Below are positions 35,298 to 43,578 of a stretch of DNA of 64,000 bases, piece by piece. The translations under genes were made by a program, and so were the position numbers. The notes under the pieces were generated by a model that saw nothing but the letters and a program-made list of their open reading frames with translations, made no database searches and was not told where the DNA came from. The stretch is from Flavobacteriia bacterium (lineage in GTDB: Bacteria; Bacteroidota; Bacteroidia; Flavobacteriales; Weeksellaceae), in NCBI GenBank assembly GCA_019455045.1, contig JACFND010000002.1:60044-124043 (forward strand), given 5' to 3'. The first letter of the stretch is position 1. Each line of letters starts with the position of its first letter.

Positions 35298-36869
35298 ATG
35301 GATTCTAAACTTATCAATTACGGGATTTCGACAGAAGATGTTAAATGGAATTTGTCGCCCGAAGAACTCACAAAAATTTCTCTTGAAAAGAAACAGGTTG
35401 AACGCGCATCTTCAGGTGCAATCAACGTACTGACCGGAAAATTCACCGGGAGATCACCCAAAGACAGATTCATCGTAAAAGATGAAATAACCGAAAACAC
35501 AGTTTGGTGGGGAGACATCAACATCCCATTCGAACCCGAAAAATTTGACAAACTTTATGACAAAGTCTGCCAACATCTGAGCGGTAAGGAACTGTTTGTA
35601 AGAGATGCTTACGCATGCGCAGACAGCAGACATCAGCTCAAAATCAGGGCTATCAACGAAAAACCCTGGTCAAACCTGTTTGTATATAATATGTTTATCA
35701 GACCGACCGAAGAACAGCTCAACAACTTTGGCGAACCCGACTGGCTGATCATCAACGCACCAACATTCCTTGCAGATCCTGAAACCGACGGAACACGTCA
35801 GGGAAACTTCGCCATCCTGAATTTCACCAGAAAAATTGCACTGATCGGCGGAACCGGCTATACCGGAGAAATCAAAAAAGGTATTTTCTCTGCACTGAAT
35901 TTCCTGTTGCCGACTTTCCAAAATACCATGCCGATGCACTGCTCTGCCAACATTGGCGAAAAAGGAGACACCGCTTTGTTCTTCGGACTTTCCGGAACCG
36001 GAAAAACCACACTGTCGGCTGACAAACACAGGAAACTGATCGGTGACGACGAACACGGATGGACCGCTGACAATATCGTTTTCAACTTTGAAGGCGGCTG
36101 TTATGCAAAAGTGATCAACCTTTCTGCAGAAGGCGAACCCGAAATCTTTAATGCGATCAGAGAAGGCTCGCTGCTTGAAAACTGCGTATTCAAACCGGGA
36201 ACCAACGAAGTCGATTTTGAAGCAAAATCAATTACCGAAAATACCCGCGTGAGCTATCCGATCGATTATATCGAAAATATTGCGGTTCCGTCAGTAGGCG
36301 GAAATCCGAGAAATATATTTTTCCTTTCATTTGATGCTTTTGGTGTGCTGCCTCCGATTTCAAAACTGAATCCCGCACAGGCAGCTTATCTGTTTACTTC
36401 GGGTTATACCTCTAAAGTGGCAGGTACCGAAGCCGGAGTTACCGAACCGCAGACAACTTTCTCCTGCTGTTTCGGCGCACCTTTCATGCCGCTTCATCCG
36501 ACCAAATATGCAGAAATGCTCAGTCATAAGGTTGCTGAAACCGGAGTAAATGTCTGGATGCTCAACACCGGATGGAACGGAAAAGGAAAACGAATCAGTC
36601 TGAAGGATACCCGCACCATCATCCATGCGGCGCTCGATGGAGAACTTGATCATGTGGAATACAGTCAGGATCCGTATTTTGGATTTATGGTTCCGCAAAC
36701 TTGTCCGGGCGTTTCCTCAAACGATGTGCTGAAAGTCGAATCATCCTGGGATGATCTGGCTGCTTATGATGCAAAGGCAAGACTTCTGGCAGACAAATTC
36801 AAAGAGAATTTCAGAAAATACGAAACACTGGCCGACAGCGATATTTTGGCTGGCGGACCCATTGTTTAA
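35298..36869 (+). CDS. pckA: Phosphoenolpyruvate carboxykinase (ATP)
   Basis: A 523-residue gluconeogenic enzyme converting oxaloacetate and ATP to phosphoenolpyruvate and CO2. The kinase loop GLSGTGKTTLSAD (about residues 235-247), the upstream active-site segment MHCSANIG, the metal-binding FNFEGGCYAK region and the substrate arginine in GRSPKDRFIV are all present. This marks the ATP-dependent rather than GTP-dependent type. It stands alone with its own promoter and lies opposite pyk, the enzyme of the reverse step. Confidence 0.97.
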   Translation: MDSKLINYGISTEDVKWNLSPEELTKISLEKKQVERASSGAINVLTGKFTGRSPKDRFIVKDEITENTVWWGDINIPFEPEKFDKLYDKVCQHLSGKELFVRDAYACADSRHQLKIRAINEKPWSNLFVYNMFIRPTEEQLNNFGEPDWLIINAPTFLADPETDGTRQGNFAILNFTRKIALIGGTGYTGEIKKGIFSALNFLLPTFQNTMPMHCSANIGEKGDTALFFGLSGTGKTTLSADKHRKLIGDDEHGWTADNIVFNFEGGCYAKVINLSAEGEPEIFNAIREGSLLENCVFKPGTNEVDFEAKSITENTRVSYPIDYIENIAVPSVGGNPRNIFFLSFDAFGVLPPISKLNPAQAAYLFTSGYTSKVAGTEAGVTEPQTTFSCCFGAPFMPLHPTKYAEMLSHKVAETGVNVWMLNTGWNGKGKRISLKDTRTIIHAALDGELDHVEYSQDPYFGFMVPQTCPGVSSNDVLKVESSWDDLAAYDAKARLLADKFKENFRKYETLADSDILAGGPIV

Positions 36870-36894
36870 AATTTTAACATTCTTTCAAAACATA

Positions 36895-36926
36895 AACCGG
36901 ATGAGCGTTTCAGCTTGTCCGGCTTT
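36895..36926 (+). terminator. Probable terminator of pckA
   Basis: An interrupted hairpin, CCGGA..AGC (36897-36906) with GCT..TCCGG (36913-36922), followed by CTTTAATTTC, lies 26 bases past the pckA stop. The stem has an internal mismatch, so the call is moderate. Confidence 0.45.
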
Positions 36927-36977
36927 AATTTCAACAGCCTGTTGAAAACTAAATTTGCACAGTTATGTCGGGCACTA

Positions 36978-36985
36978 TAGCTTTG
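36978..36985 (+). promoter_or_regulatory. -7 promoter element (TAGCTTTG) of the AsnRS-like gene
   Basis: Perfect TAnnTTTG match giving a leader of about 30 bases. A second perfect match, TAAATTTG at 36950-36957, could serve as an alternative upstream start. Either placement lies downstream of the open-frame extension at 36955 and favours the ATG at 37021. Confidence 0.5.
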
Positions 36986-37020
36986 CCCCAATTTATGCAA
37001 ACCTTAAAAATCACAAAATT

Positions 37021-37902
37021 ATGTACGATTCAGTAATTCCGCAGGGCGCGGTCGCCCGAGCGAATGATCTGGCATTGACGCCAATCATTGATCCCAAGAA
37101 GTTCTCTTTTGTAGTAAACAAGATGAGAACTTTTTTTTTGCAAAAAGGTTTCGTTGAGGTGCACACACAAAACCGTCTGAGCATCCTCGCAGCCTGTGAA
37201 AATCCCCACTCGATTGCAACTTACAATTATTGCGGAAACGTATGGCCACTGCCGCAAACCGGACAGATGTGGCTCGAATACGAACTGCTGACAAAGCCCG
37301 ATGTGCCCGGATATTTCTGTGTTTCGACCAGCTACAGAAATGAAGAGACACCGATCGTCGGGAGACACCAGAGAATCTTCCCGATGTTTGAATTTGAAAT
37401 GCACGGTGATCTGAACGATCTGATCATGCTCGAAATGGAACTGTCAGAATACCTCGGTTTTGGAGATCCGTCCAACTATGTTCACAAACAGTATGAGCAG
37501 ACCGCAGCCGAATATGGTGTTTCGTTTCTTGAAGCTGAAGACGAAATGAAACTGTATGAAGATTACGGTCCGATGGTATTTCTGAAGGATTTCCCCGAAA
37601 GAACCAATCCGTTCTGGAACATGAAGAGAACCGGCGATCTGGCGCACAAAGTGGATTTGATCATGCATGGTTACGAAACCATCGGTTCGGCAGAAAGAAG
37701 CAGCGATGCAGCTGAACAGAGACATGCATTCTACACCATCGAAAACGGGAAATATGCCGAAAAACTTTTTTATCTCTTCGGCAAGAACAGAGTTGAAGAA
37801 GAACTGGAAGATTTCCTATCACTCGATTTCTTCACACGCTCAGGAGGCGGAATGGGTGTTCCGAGAATGATCAGAGCTTTTGAGCTCTCAGGTTTGATGT
37901 AA
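37021..37902 (+). CDS. Stand-alone class II aminoacyl-tRNA synthetase-like catalytic core (AsnRS-related)
   Basis: A 293-residue protein made only of a class II synthetase catalytic domain. Motif 2 is seen in STSYRNEETPIVGRHQRIF followed by MFEFE, and motif 3 in SGGGMGVPRMIRAFEL at the C-terminus, both closest to the Asn/Asp-RS subclass. The N-terminal anticodon-binding OB domain is absent. Proteins of this build in archaea (asparagine synthetase A-related) make asparagine from aspartate and ammonia, and relatives in Bacteroidota are annotated as tRNA-ligase-related. Asparagine synthesis is therefore a plausible role, but it is inference. It is not homologous in layout to E. coli AsnA. Confidence 0.82.
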   Translation: MYDSVIPQGAVARANDLALTPIIDPKKFSFVVNKMRTFFLQKGFVEVHTQNRLSILAACENPHSIATYNYCGNVWPLPQTGQMWLEYELLTKPDVPGYFCVSTSYRNEETPIVGRHQRIFPMFEFEMHGDLNDLIMLEMELSEYLGFGDPSNYVHKQYEQTAAEYGVSFLEAEDEMKLYEDYGPMVFLKDFPERTNPFWNMKRTGDLAHKVDLIMHGYETIGSAERSSDAAEQRHAFYTIENGKYAEKLFYLFGKNRVEEELEDFLSLDFFTRSGGGMGVPRMIRAFELSGLM

Positions 37903-37933
37903 GAAATAATCCAAATATCACACACAAACTTTT

Positions 37934-37953
37934 GAACGGCCTTCGGGCCGTTC
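37934..37953 (+). terminator. Intrinsic terminator of the AsnRS-like gene
   Basis: An 8-bp GC-rich stem (GAACGGCC / GGCCGTTC) capped by a stable TTCG tetraloop and followed by AATTTTTTATT, 31 bases past the stop. Confidence 0.9.
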
Positions 37954-37963
37954 AATTTTTTAT

Positions 37964-37971
37964 TATCTTTG
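37964..37971 (+). promoter_or_regulatory. -7 promoter element (TATCTTTG) of the SIMPL gene
   Basis: Perfect TAnnTTTG match directly after the terminator of the upstream gene; predicted mRNA start near 37977. Confidence 0.5.
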
Positions 37972-38021
37972 AGAAACTGTTTACACCTTTATTATATACA
38001 TCATTCTCTAAATAATTTCTT

Positions 38022-38757
38022 ATGAACAAAACCACTATCATCACAGCTGTCGTCGTTTCACTCGGCTTTGTGATCGGAATTGCAATCTTTGCAAACGCAT
38101 TCAAAAACAGGAATTCGTCTGACAACACAATTGCGGTAACCGGTCTGGGCAGCAAGACTTTTACTTCTGATCTGATCACCTGGAGCGGCAGTTTTTCACA
38201 AACCGATTTTGAACTGAAAAAAGCTTACGAATTGCTGAAAAGCGATCGGGAAACCATACAGGACTATTTGATTTCAAAAGGGATTCCGAAAGAACAGATT
38301 ATTTTTTCGGCGGTCAGCACTTATAAAAAAAACCGACTACATCACAGACGAATACGGTCGAAGAAGAGATGTTTTTGCAGGCTATGAACTTTCGCAATCG
38401 GTGTCGATCGAAAGCAAGGAAGTTGAAAAAATTGAGGCATTGTCCAGAAATATCACAGAAATCATCAATCGCGGAATTGAATTTACATCATCCTCACCCA
38501 GTTATTTCTACACCAAACTGTCTGAAGTCAAACATGAAATGATTGCAGAAGCAACCAAAGATGCAAAATTGAGAGCTCAAAAGATTGCGGAAAATTCGGG
38601 TGCAAAACTCGGAAAATTGAAAAGCGCAAGAACCGGTGTAATCCAGATTACCGCACCCAATTCTGACGAAGATTATTCGTACGGCGGAACTTTCAATACT
38701 TATTCAAAAGAAAAAGAAGCAAGCATCACCATCCGGCTTGAATATATGGTCGAATAA
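38022..38757 (+). pseudogene. SIMPL domain protein, frameshifted at an A8 run
   Basis: One gene split into two frames. The first part (38022 to about 38332) has an N-terminal membrane anchor (residues 6-27) and the start of a SIMPL (DUF541) domain (IAVTGLGSKTF...). The second part continues the same domain in the next frame (TDYITDEYGRRRDVFAGYEL through ITIRLEYMVE, ending at 38757). The switch lies at eight consecutive A residues, 38325-38332; seven would restore one frame of about 244 residues. Codon use and domain sequence on both sides look normal, so this is either a homopolymer sequencing error, slippage during transcription or translation, or a very recent mutation. SIMPL proteins face the periplasm and have no agreed function. 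Confidence 0.8.
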
Positions 38758-38765
38758 GAAAATCG

Positions 38766-38794
38766 AAGCCGTTCCATCATTGATGAAACGGCTT
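38766..38794. terminator. Bidirectional terminator between the SIMPL gene and gldC
   Basis: A two-part hairpin: outer stem AAGCCGTT / AACGGCTT and inner stem CATCA / TGATG, followed on the plus strand by TTTAATTTT. It lies between the convergent stops at 38757 and 38817. Confidence 0.75.
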
Positions 38795-38816
38795 TTTAAT
38801 TTTCTGCAATTTTGAA

Positions 38817-39149
38817 TCATTCCTGATCGATCAGACCGGCTTTGTATGCAAAGTTTTCAGCAAATTCAATGATGAAAGCCGCAACTTCCTCATCATTTGT
38901 CGCACGTTGATAGGAATCCGCCATTGAAATAAAAATCTGATGAAAAAATTGTTTCATATCATCCATCGGCATGTCCTTGGTCCAAAGATCGAGACGAAGC
39001 GCTTCTTTGGTTTTGTCGTCCCAAACCGACATCAGAGCCGCCTTGGTTTCCTGATTTTCAACTCCGCCGTCTACAGCATTCCACAGCAGTTTCTCGGGAA
39101 TGTGATTTTCGTCCAGCTCTACATCTATTGTGATTTGTGTTTTTCTCAT
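38817..39149 (-). CDS. gldC: Gliding motility protein GldC
   Basis: A 110-residue cytoplasmic protein matching GldC of Flavobacterium. The sequence starts KTQITIDVELDENHIPEKL and contains WDDKTKEALRLDLWTKDMP and a C-terminal helical AAFIIEFAENFAYKAGL, all typical. In Flavobacterium johnsoniae gldC is downstream of gldB and improves but is not strictly needed for gliding. Here it follows gldB by 24 bases in the same order. Its presence supports assignment to the Flavobacteriia. Confidence 0.95.
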   Translation of the reverse strand: MRKTQITIDVELDENHIPEKLLWNAVDGGVENQETKAALMSVWDDKTKEALRLDLWTKDMPMDDMKQFFHQIFISMADSYQRATNDEEVAAFIIEFAENFAYKAGLIDQE

Positions 39150-39173
39150 TTGTTCTGATTACTATTTTCTGAT

Positions 39174-40157
39174 TTATTTATTCGGTTTGTATTTTGAATC
39201 TTTAAAAATCGTCTGATTGTCAAGATTGATAAAATCATTCAAAGAAATTTCCGGATGTTCGTCCAGATATTTTCTGCAAATCTGCCAGCCGACCCAAATT
39301 CCGATTCTTCCGGGCGAATCGGTTTCAATCTCGTTTCCAAATTTTGAATAAGGTGCCGGCTGAAGAAATTTTTCACGCGCATCTTTTCCGGTGTCAAAAA
39401 TCAGATTCTGTTCAACAAAAAAGTTCCAGATTTCTTCCTCATTTGATTTTGCCCAATCAAGCTGTTCTTTTGTAAAACCGATCTTTAATTCATCAGAAGT
39501 TTCGGGAAGCAGAGCGTCTGAAATGATCAGCATTTTACCCTCGTCCACCATCAGATCGACAAAAGCCTGCTGTTTCGGATTGAAAGGAACAATCTGTTCA
39601 GCCACCGAATGAACGACTGCCGGGACCAGATTCTCGGGATTCATATTTTCAGCCATGTACGGATATACCTTTTCCACCTTGTACCAGCTGTTGTTTTTGC
39701 CCAAAAAACCGTCGAGCGCTATAAAAAGAAGTCCGCTTTTTCGGTCATAAAGCACCGATCGTTCATAAATATTTTGAAGTCCTGACGAATAAGTGAATAC
39801 ATCGGGAACCAGATCGTTTGGAAAATATTTTCTGAAATAAGCAAACATTTGAGACAAATCCTTTTTGTAATTCCGGTTTTCAAAAACTTTGTTCACCGTA
39901 TCATAAACCGCAATTTCGGCCGAATCTCTTCGCTGTCTTTCCCAGACTTCGGGTTCAACGCCAAACTGAAAAAAGAAAGGATATTTTGCTTCGAGCACAT
40001 TGAGCGGAATTTCGGTATCAAAAAATTCTTTGCTGATATCTGTAAATTTCAGTTCAACCGGCGTTTCAGGCTCCTGCTGTACCCAGCGGTTTTCTTCTTT
40101 TTTGCACGAAAGCAGTGTAAAAATTATCAGGCATCCGATCCAATGGGCTGTTTTCAT
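39174..40157 (-). CDS. gldB: Gliding motility lipoprotein GldB
   Basis: A 327-residue lipoprotein essential for gliding and T9SS function in F. johnsoniae. The signal peptide ends at a lipobox (IIFTLLSC, cysteine about residue 18). The mature domain is typical GldB (FFFQFGVEPEVWERQRRD near residue 65, the long helical middle, and RIGIWVGWQICRKYL near the C-terminus); a distant relation to zinc-protease-like folds has been suggested, but no complete metal site is visible. It is co-transcribed with gldC and divergent from nadE, the same arrangement as in other flavobacteria. Confidence 0.95.
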   Translation of the reverse strand: MKTAHWIGCLIIFTLLSCKKEENRWVQQEPETPVELKFTDISKEFFDTEIPLNVLEAKYPFFFQFGVEPEVWERQRRDSAEIAVYDTVNKVFENRNYKKDLSQMFAYFRKYFPNDLVPDVFTYSSGLQNIYERSVLYDRKSGLLFIALDGFLGKNNSWYKVEKVYPYMAENMNPENLVPAVVHSVAEQIVPFNPKQQAFVDLMVDEGKMLIISDALLPETSDELKIGFTKEQLDWAKSNEEEIWNFFVEQNLIFDTGKDAREKFLQPAPYSKFGNEIETDSPGRIGIWVGWQICRKYLDEHPEISLNDFINLDNQTIFKDSKYKPNK

Positions 40158-40165
40158 TATCTTTG
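40158..40165 (+). promoter_or_regulatory. -7 promoter element (TATCTTTG) of nadE
   Basis: Perfect TAnnTTTG match beginning 1 base beyond the gldB ATG on the opposite strand. Predicted mRNA start near 40171 with a leader of about 29 bases. It is interleaved with the gldB promoter. Confidence 0.6.
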
Positions 40166-40183
40166 ATAAAGTTTTTTAAACCG

Positions 40184-40191
40184 CAAATTTA
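40184..40191 (-). promoter_or_regulatory. -7 promoter element (TAAATTTG) of gldBC
   Basis: Perfect TAnnTTTG match on the minus strand; predicted mRNA start near 40178, about 21 bases before the gldB ATG. It overlaps the transcribed leader of nadE. Confidence 0.6.
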
Positions 40192-40199
40192 CACATATA

Positions 40200-40991
40200 A
40201 TGCAGACTGAAAAAATCATAGATCATATCGTCAGCTGGCTTGAAGATTATTTGAAATCATCCGGACAAAAGGGTTTTGTAATCGGTGTTTCGGGCGGTAT
40301 CGATTCGGCTGTGGTTTCGACGCTGTGCGCAAAAACAGGTTTTCCGCTGCTGTGTCTTGAAATGCCGATTCATCAGGAGGAAAGTCAGGTTTCAAGATCC
40401 GGAAAACATATCGAATGGCTGAAATCTAATTTTGAAAAAGTCGAAAACCGGATCGTCGATCTCAGTCCGGTTTATGATCAGTTTGAAAATTCGGTTCAAA
40501 AATCAGAAAATGATTATTCAACGCAGCTTTCACTTGCCAATACCCGATCAAGACTCAGAATGGCAACGCTGTATTATTTTGCTGGAATCAATGGATACAT
40601 CGTTGCAGGAACCGGAAACAGGGTGGAAGATTTTGGTGTCGGATTTTTTACAAAATACGGCGACGGCGGTGTTGACATCAGCCCGATCGGAGATTTGATG
40701 AAATCTGAAGTTTATGAAATTGCAAAACAGCTGAATATCATTCCTGAAATTCAAAATGCGATTCCAACCGACGGTCTGTTTGGCGACAACAGAAGCGATG
40801 AAGACCAGATTGGTGCGACTTATGACGAATTGGAATGGGCGATGAAACTGTATGAACACGGACACCGTTCGGATGAATTTGAAGGAAGAAAAAAAGAGGT
40901 TTTTGAGATTTTCACCAAAAGACATCTGGCCAATCTGCACAAAATCAATCCGATACCGATTTGTGAAATTCCAAAAGAATTGAAAAATTAA
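40200..40991 (+). CDS. nadE: NAD+ synthase (ammonia-dependent type)
   Basis: A 263-residue enzyme that amidates nicotinic acid adenine dinucleotide to NAD+. The ATP pyrophosphatase loop VSGGIDSAVVSTL (about residues 32-44) and the substrate segments RSRLRMATLYYFA and GTGNRVEDFGVGFFTKYGDGG are complete. There is no glutaminase domain, so ammonia is the likely nitrogen donor. It is divergent from gldB. Its stop overlaps the stop of the convergent unknown gene by 4 bases. Confidence 0.96.
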   Translation: MQTEKIIDHIVSWLEDYLKSSGQKGFVIGVSGGIDSAVVSTLCAKTGFPLLCLEMPIHQEESQVSRSGKHIEWLKSNFEKVENRIVDLSPVYDQFENSVQKSENDYSTQLSLANTRSRLRMATLYYFAGINGYIVAGTGNRVEDFGVGFFTKYGDGGVDISPIGDLMKSEVYEIAKQLNIIPEIQNAIPTDGLFGDNRSDEDQIGATYDELEWAMKLYEHGHRSDEFEGRKKEVFEIFTKRHLANLHKINPIPICEIPKELKN

Positions 40992-41512
40992 TCTTTGGAT
41001 TTCAGAAAAATATCCAAATCCGAAATATCCGCTCCTTTTTCGATGGCTGTTTTTGCTTCTTCGACCGAAAAATCATTCATTTGGTCATAAGACAGATCAA
41101 ACAGTCCCTGGAGCTGAACTTTGTGAACCGCCTCAAACTCATCCACCCGATTGTCACTGTATATCCGGAACAACTGTTTGAGAATGATTTGTTTGATTTC
41201 GTCAAATCTGAATTTGTAAAAATCGCCTTCTTTGATTCTGAAAATCTTTTTCAGCAGAGTCGCATTGGTGTATTCCTTTTCTTCAATCACACCGTCTTCA
41301 AGCACCCGGTTCAGATAATCAAAAACCAGATCCTGATAGCCGTCTTTTGAACCTTCATAGCCGCCCGTATGAAATTCATTCAGCACCCGATCAATTTCGG
41401 ACCGATAAAGTTTTGAATTTTTTGAGAGTTCAATAAGTCTGTCCAGACAGGCTGCATTTGATCCATTTTTTAATGATTCGAGCAGGCCGCTAATCTTTTT
41501 GCCGGTTTCCAT
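40988..41512 (-). CDS. Conserved-looking cytoplasmic protein of unknown function
   Basis: A 174-residue protein, highly charged and predicted to be almost entirely helical, without signal peptide or membrane segment. A segment around residues 25-60 (RSEIDRVLNEFHTGGYEG) and the helical repeats faintly recall TerB-like all-helical domains, but I cannot support a family. It has its own -7 element and a 4-base convergent overlap with nadE, so it is a real gene. Confidence 0.6.
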   Translation of the reverse strand: METGKKISGLLESLKNGSNAACLDRLIELSKNSKLYRSEIDRVLNEFHTGGYEGSKDGYQDLVFDYLNRVLEDGVIEEKEYTNATLLKKIFRIKEGDFYKFRFDEIKQIILKQLFRIYSDNRVDEFEAVHKVQLQGLFDLSYDQMNDFSVEEAKTAIEKGADISDLDIFLKSKD

Positions 41513-41533
41513 AAGCAGTTATTTCCTAACTTT

Positions 41534-41541
41534 CAAAATTA
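41534..41541 (-). promoter_or_regulatory. -7 promoter element (TAATTTTG) of the 174-residue unknown gene
   Basis: Perfect TAnnTTTG match on the minus strand; predicted mRNA start near 41528, about 16 bases before the ATG at 41512. Confidence 0.5.
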
Positions 41542-41579
41542 TAAAATCTCAGCCTCAATTCAAACCAAAAACCGTTATC

Positions 41580-42671
41580 TCATTTTTTTAATACCTTCTC
41601 GGTTTTCAAAACTTTTCCGTTTTGTTCAAATTTAACGACATACAATCCCTGGGGCAGACCGGTGAAATCAATTTCGTCAGAACTGTTCAAAATCTTCTGT
41701 CCGATTACCAATTTTCCGGAAGAATTGATCACTTTGATAAAATTGAACTGCAAACCGGGATTTTCAATCCGCAATTTATCTTTTACAGGATTGGGATAAA
41801 CACTGATCATTAAACTTTCTGTATCACCAACTGACAAAAATTGACTGTTGTATATCGCCTGATTTCCTGACTGATCGATCAGAGTCAATTGAAAATTATC
41901 ATTTCCAATATCTTCAACCAAATATCCAAAATCTTGATAATAATTGTTCCAGAAAAAACCAAGATACAATGATTCGTATGCAGGATTATTACCGTAGCCG
42001 CAGCTTTCTGCGGTTGCTTCCATATTCAGAATAAAAAATTGGTTTTCTGTGAAAAAATCAGCCTGTCCGTTCAAGCTGCCGCAAACTGTGGTATAAATCA
42101 TGTTGTCATTTTCTGTAAAATCCAAATCAATATACGGAACCTCTTCATTGGACGGAGGCGGATTGCTGACGCCGTCAATGATCAAATCGGTAAGATGCCA
42201 TGTATTTGAAAGAACAGTCTCGGGCGGCAGATTCAACTGGTTGAAGAAGGTCAGAACATTTCCGTTGTTTGAGAAAGTCAGTGTTTTCACTCCATTGCTG
42301 TCTGTGTTTACCGAATACGAGACAGGGGTCTGAATGTCATCAAAAAACAGAAAAAACTTGTCTTTGAATTGAGTGCTCTCACCCGGGTTGCAATCACCGT
42401 CAAAAAAACTGATGTTCGTAAAATTAATTTCCTGATTGACAGTGTCAACCGCAACAACAGCCATCAAACCGCCTGATTCACAAATCGAAGAAAACATCAT
42501 GGCTGAAGAGACGGCAGTGTCTGAAAACGAATCATGATGATTGGGTTTGTCATAACTGACGCCATTGATCCGGATCTGATTCAAATACCATGAATTGTCA
42601 AAGATCTCGGTGGATTGAGCGAAAATTGTCAGGAAAATACAATTGATCAATAGGGTAAATATCGTTTTCAT
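41580..42671 (-). CDS. Secreted protein with T9SS type A sorting domain
   Basis: A 363-residue exported protein: signal peptide (LLINCIFLTIFAQ), then two lipocalin-like or META-like halves that each open with a tryptophan motif and 'L..I.I.GV' (SWYLNQIRINGVSY at about residue 27 and NTWHLTDLIIDGVSN at about 160), and a T9SS type A sorting domain from about residue 293 (SVYPNPVKDKLRIEN ... LPQGLYVVKFEQNG). The halves are probably an internal duplication. The low charge and several cysteines suit an extracellular protein. Its function is unknown. Confidence 0.82.
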   Translation of the reverse strand: MKTIFTLLINCIFLTIFAQSTEIFDNSWYLNQIRINGVSYDKPNHHDSFSDTAVSSAMMFSSICESGGLMAVVAVDTVNQEINFTNISFFDGDCNPGESTQFKDKFFLFFDDIQTPVSYSVNTDSNGVKTLTFSNNGNVLTFFNQLNLPPETVLSNTWHLTDLIIDGVSNPPPSNEEVPYIDLDFTENDNMIYTTVCGSLNGQADFFTENQFFILNMEATAESCGYGNNPAYESLYLGFFWNNYYQDFGYLVEDIGNDNFQLTLIDQSGNQAIYNSQFLSVGDTESLMISVYPNPVKDKLRIENPGLQFNFIKVINSSGKLVIGQKILNSSDEIDFTGLPQGLYVVKFEQNGKVLKTEKVLKK

Positions 42672-42787
42672 AATTTATTTTTTTTTTAATTATCAATTAC
42701 GTTCTTCAAAAGCAAAGCTTTAGGCAAAATCAACCTGGTATTTTTTAATATTAATCAGATTCAGAATTAAAATTGACTAAAATTAGT

Positions 42788-42795
42788 TAAATTTG
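42788..42795 (+). promoter_or_regulatory. -7 promoter element (TAAATTTG) of the Crp/Fnr gene
   Basis: Perfect TAnnTTTG match; predicted mRNA start near 42801, giving a leader of about 15 bases. Confidence 0.55.
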
Positions 42796-42815
42796 GTGAC
42801 TAAAATCATATCAAC

Positions 42816-43520
42816 ATGTCCGACATCTTAGAGAACGCAATCAATATTTGTAATTTATTCCAAAATCCCGACATACTTAAGCATTTCAGCAGTGAAGAAT
42901 TGGCAGAACTGAGTCATGAAAAGAAAAGTATTTCCTACAAAAAAGGAGAGCTGATTATCGAAGAAGGCGCAACACCGAGAGGAATTTATTTTATAGAAAA
43001 AGGCACCGCCAAATTATTCAAACTGGGTTTTAACGGGAAAGAACAGATCATCCGTTTTACAAAAGAGGGGGACATCATCGGTTACCGTTCGATTCTGTCG
43101 CATCAGCCGTTTGGCGCATCTGCAACCGCAATGGACGATACCGAGGTTTGCTTTATTCCCGAGAAATTTTTTCTGAAAATCCTTGAGTTTCATCCCAAAT
43201 TTGCATTTGATGTGCTCAGGAGAATTGCAGAAGATTTGGGCGAATCCGCTGAGACCATCACATTTCTTGCACAAAAAACAGTTCGCGAAAGACTGGCAGA
43301 AGTACTGATACTGCTCGAACAAAAACTGGGAACAGATGCCGACGGATTTATCAACATCATACTGACACGCGAGGAAATGGCGAATCTGATCGGTACCGCA
43401 ACCGAATCTGCAATCCGTCTGATTTCGGAATTCAGAACCGACAAACTGATTGAAGTGGACGGCAGAAGAATGAAGATACTCGATCATCAGAAACTGATCA
43501 AACTGGGTCATGTGAATTAA
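42816..43520 (+). CDS. Crp/Fnr family transcriptional regulator
   Basis: A 234-residue regulator. Residues 20-125 form a cyclic-nucleotide-binding beta-roll (EEGATPRGIYFIEKGTAKL, FTKEGDIIGYRSIL), the dimer helix spans about 125-150, and the C-terminal winged helix carries the recognition region LTREEMANLIGTATESAIRLI. Only one cysteine is near the N-terminus, so there is no FNR-type iron-sulfur cluster; the effector is unknown. It stands alone with its own promoter, and its targets are not evident from the window. Confidence 0.9.
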   Translation: MSDILENAINICNLFQNPDILKHFSSEELAELSHEKKSISYKKGELIIEEGATPRGIYFIEKGTAKLFKLGFNGKEQIIRFTKEGDIIGYRSILSHQPFGASATAMDDTEVCFIPEKFFLKILEFHPKFAFDVLRRIAEDLGESAETITFLAQKTVRERLAEVLILLEQKLGTDADGFINIILTREEMANLIGTATESAIRLISEFRTDKLIEVDGRRMKILDHQKLIKLGHVN

Positions 43521-43539
43521 TTTTAGATTTAAGATTTAA

Positions 43540-43578
43540 GATTTGAGACGTTAGATTTGAGACGTTAGATTTGAGACG
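43540..43578 (+). repeat. 14-bp tandem repeat GATTTGAGACGTTA
   Basis: Two full copies (43540-43553 and 43554-43567) and a third truncated copy (43568-43578) follow the Crp/Fnr stop; degenerate relatives flank them (TTTAAGATTTAAG, ACTTGAGAC). The rest of the gene-free stretch 43521-43780 holds two short hairpins (AACGGTC TTCA GGCCGTT near 43704-43721; GGACTTTAGTCC near 43742-43753) and no credible open frame. Confidence 0.8.

Noticed and set aside
36955-37902. Aspartate-ammonia ligase AsnA
   Set aside because: Asparagine synthesis seemed likely, but the motifs and layout match the AsnRS catalytic core rather than E. coli-type AsnA, so I kept the more cautious name. The open frame starting at 36955 was also rejected because promoter elements lie inside it.
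43540-43578. Possible CRISPR array
   Set aside because: The units are 14 bp, directly abutting and without spacers, and there are no cas genes in the window.
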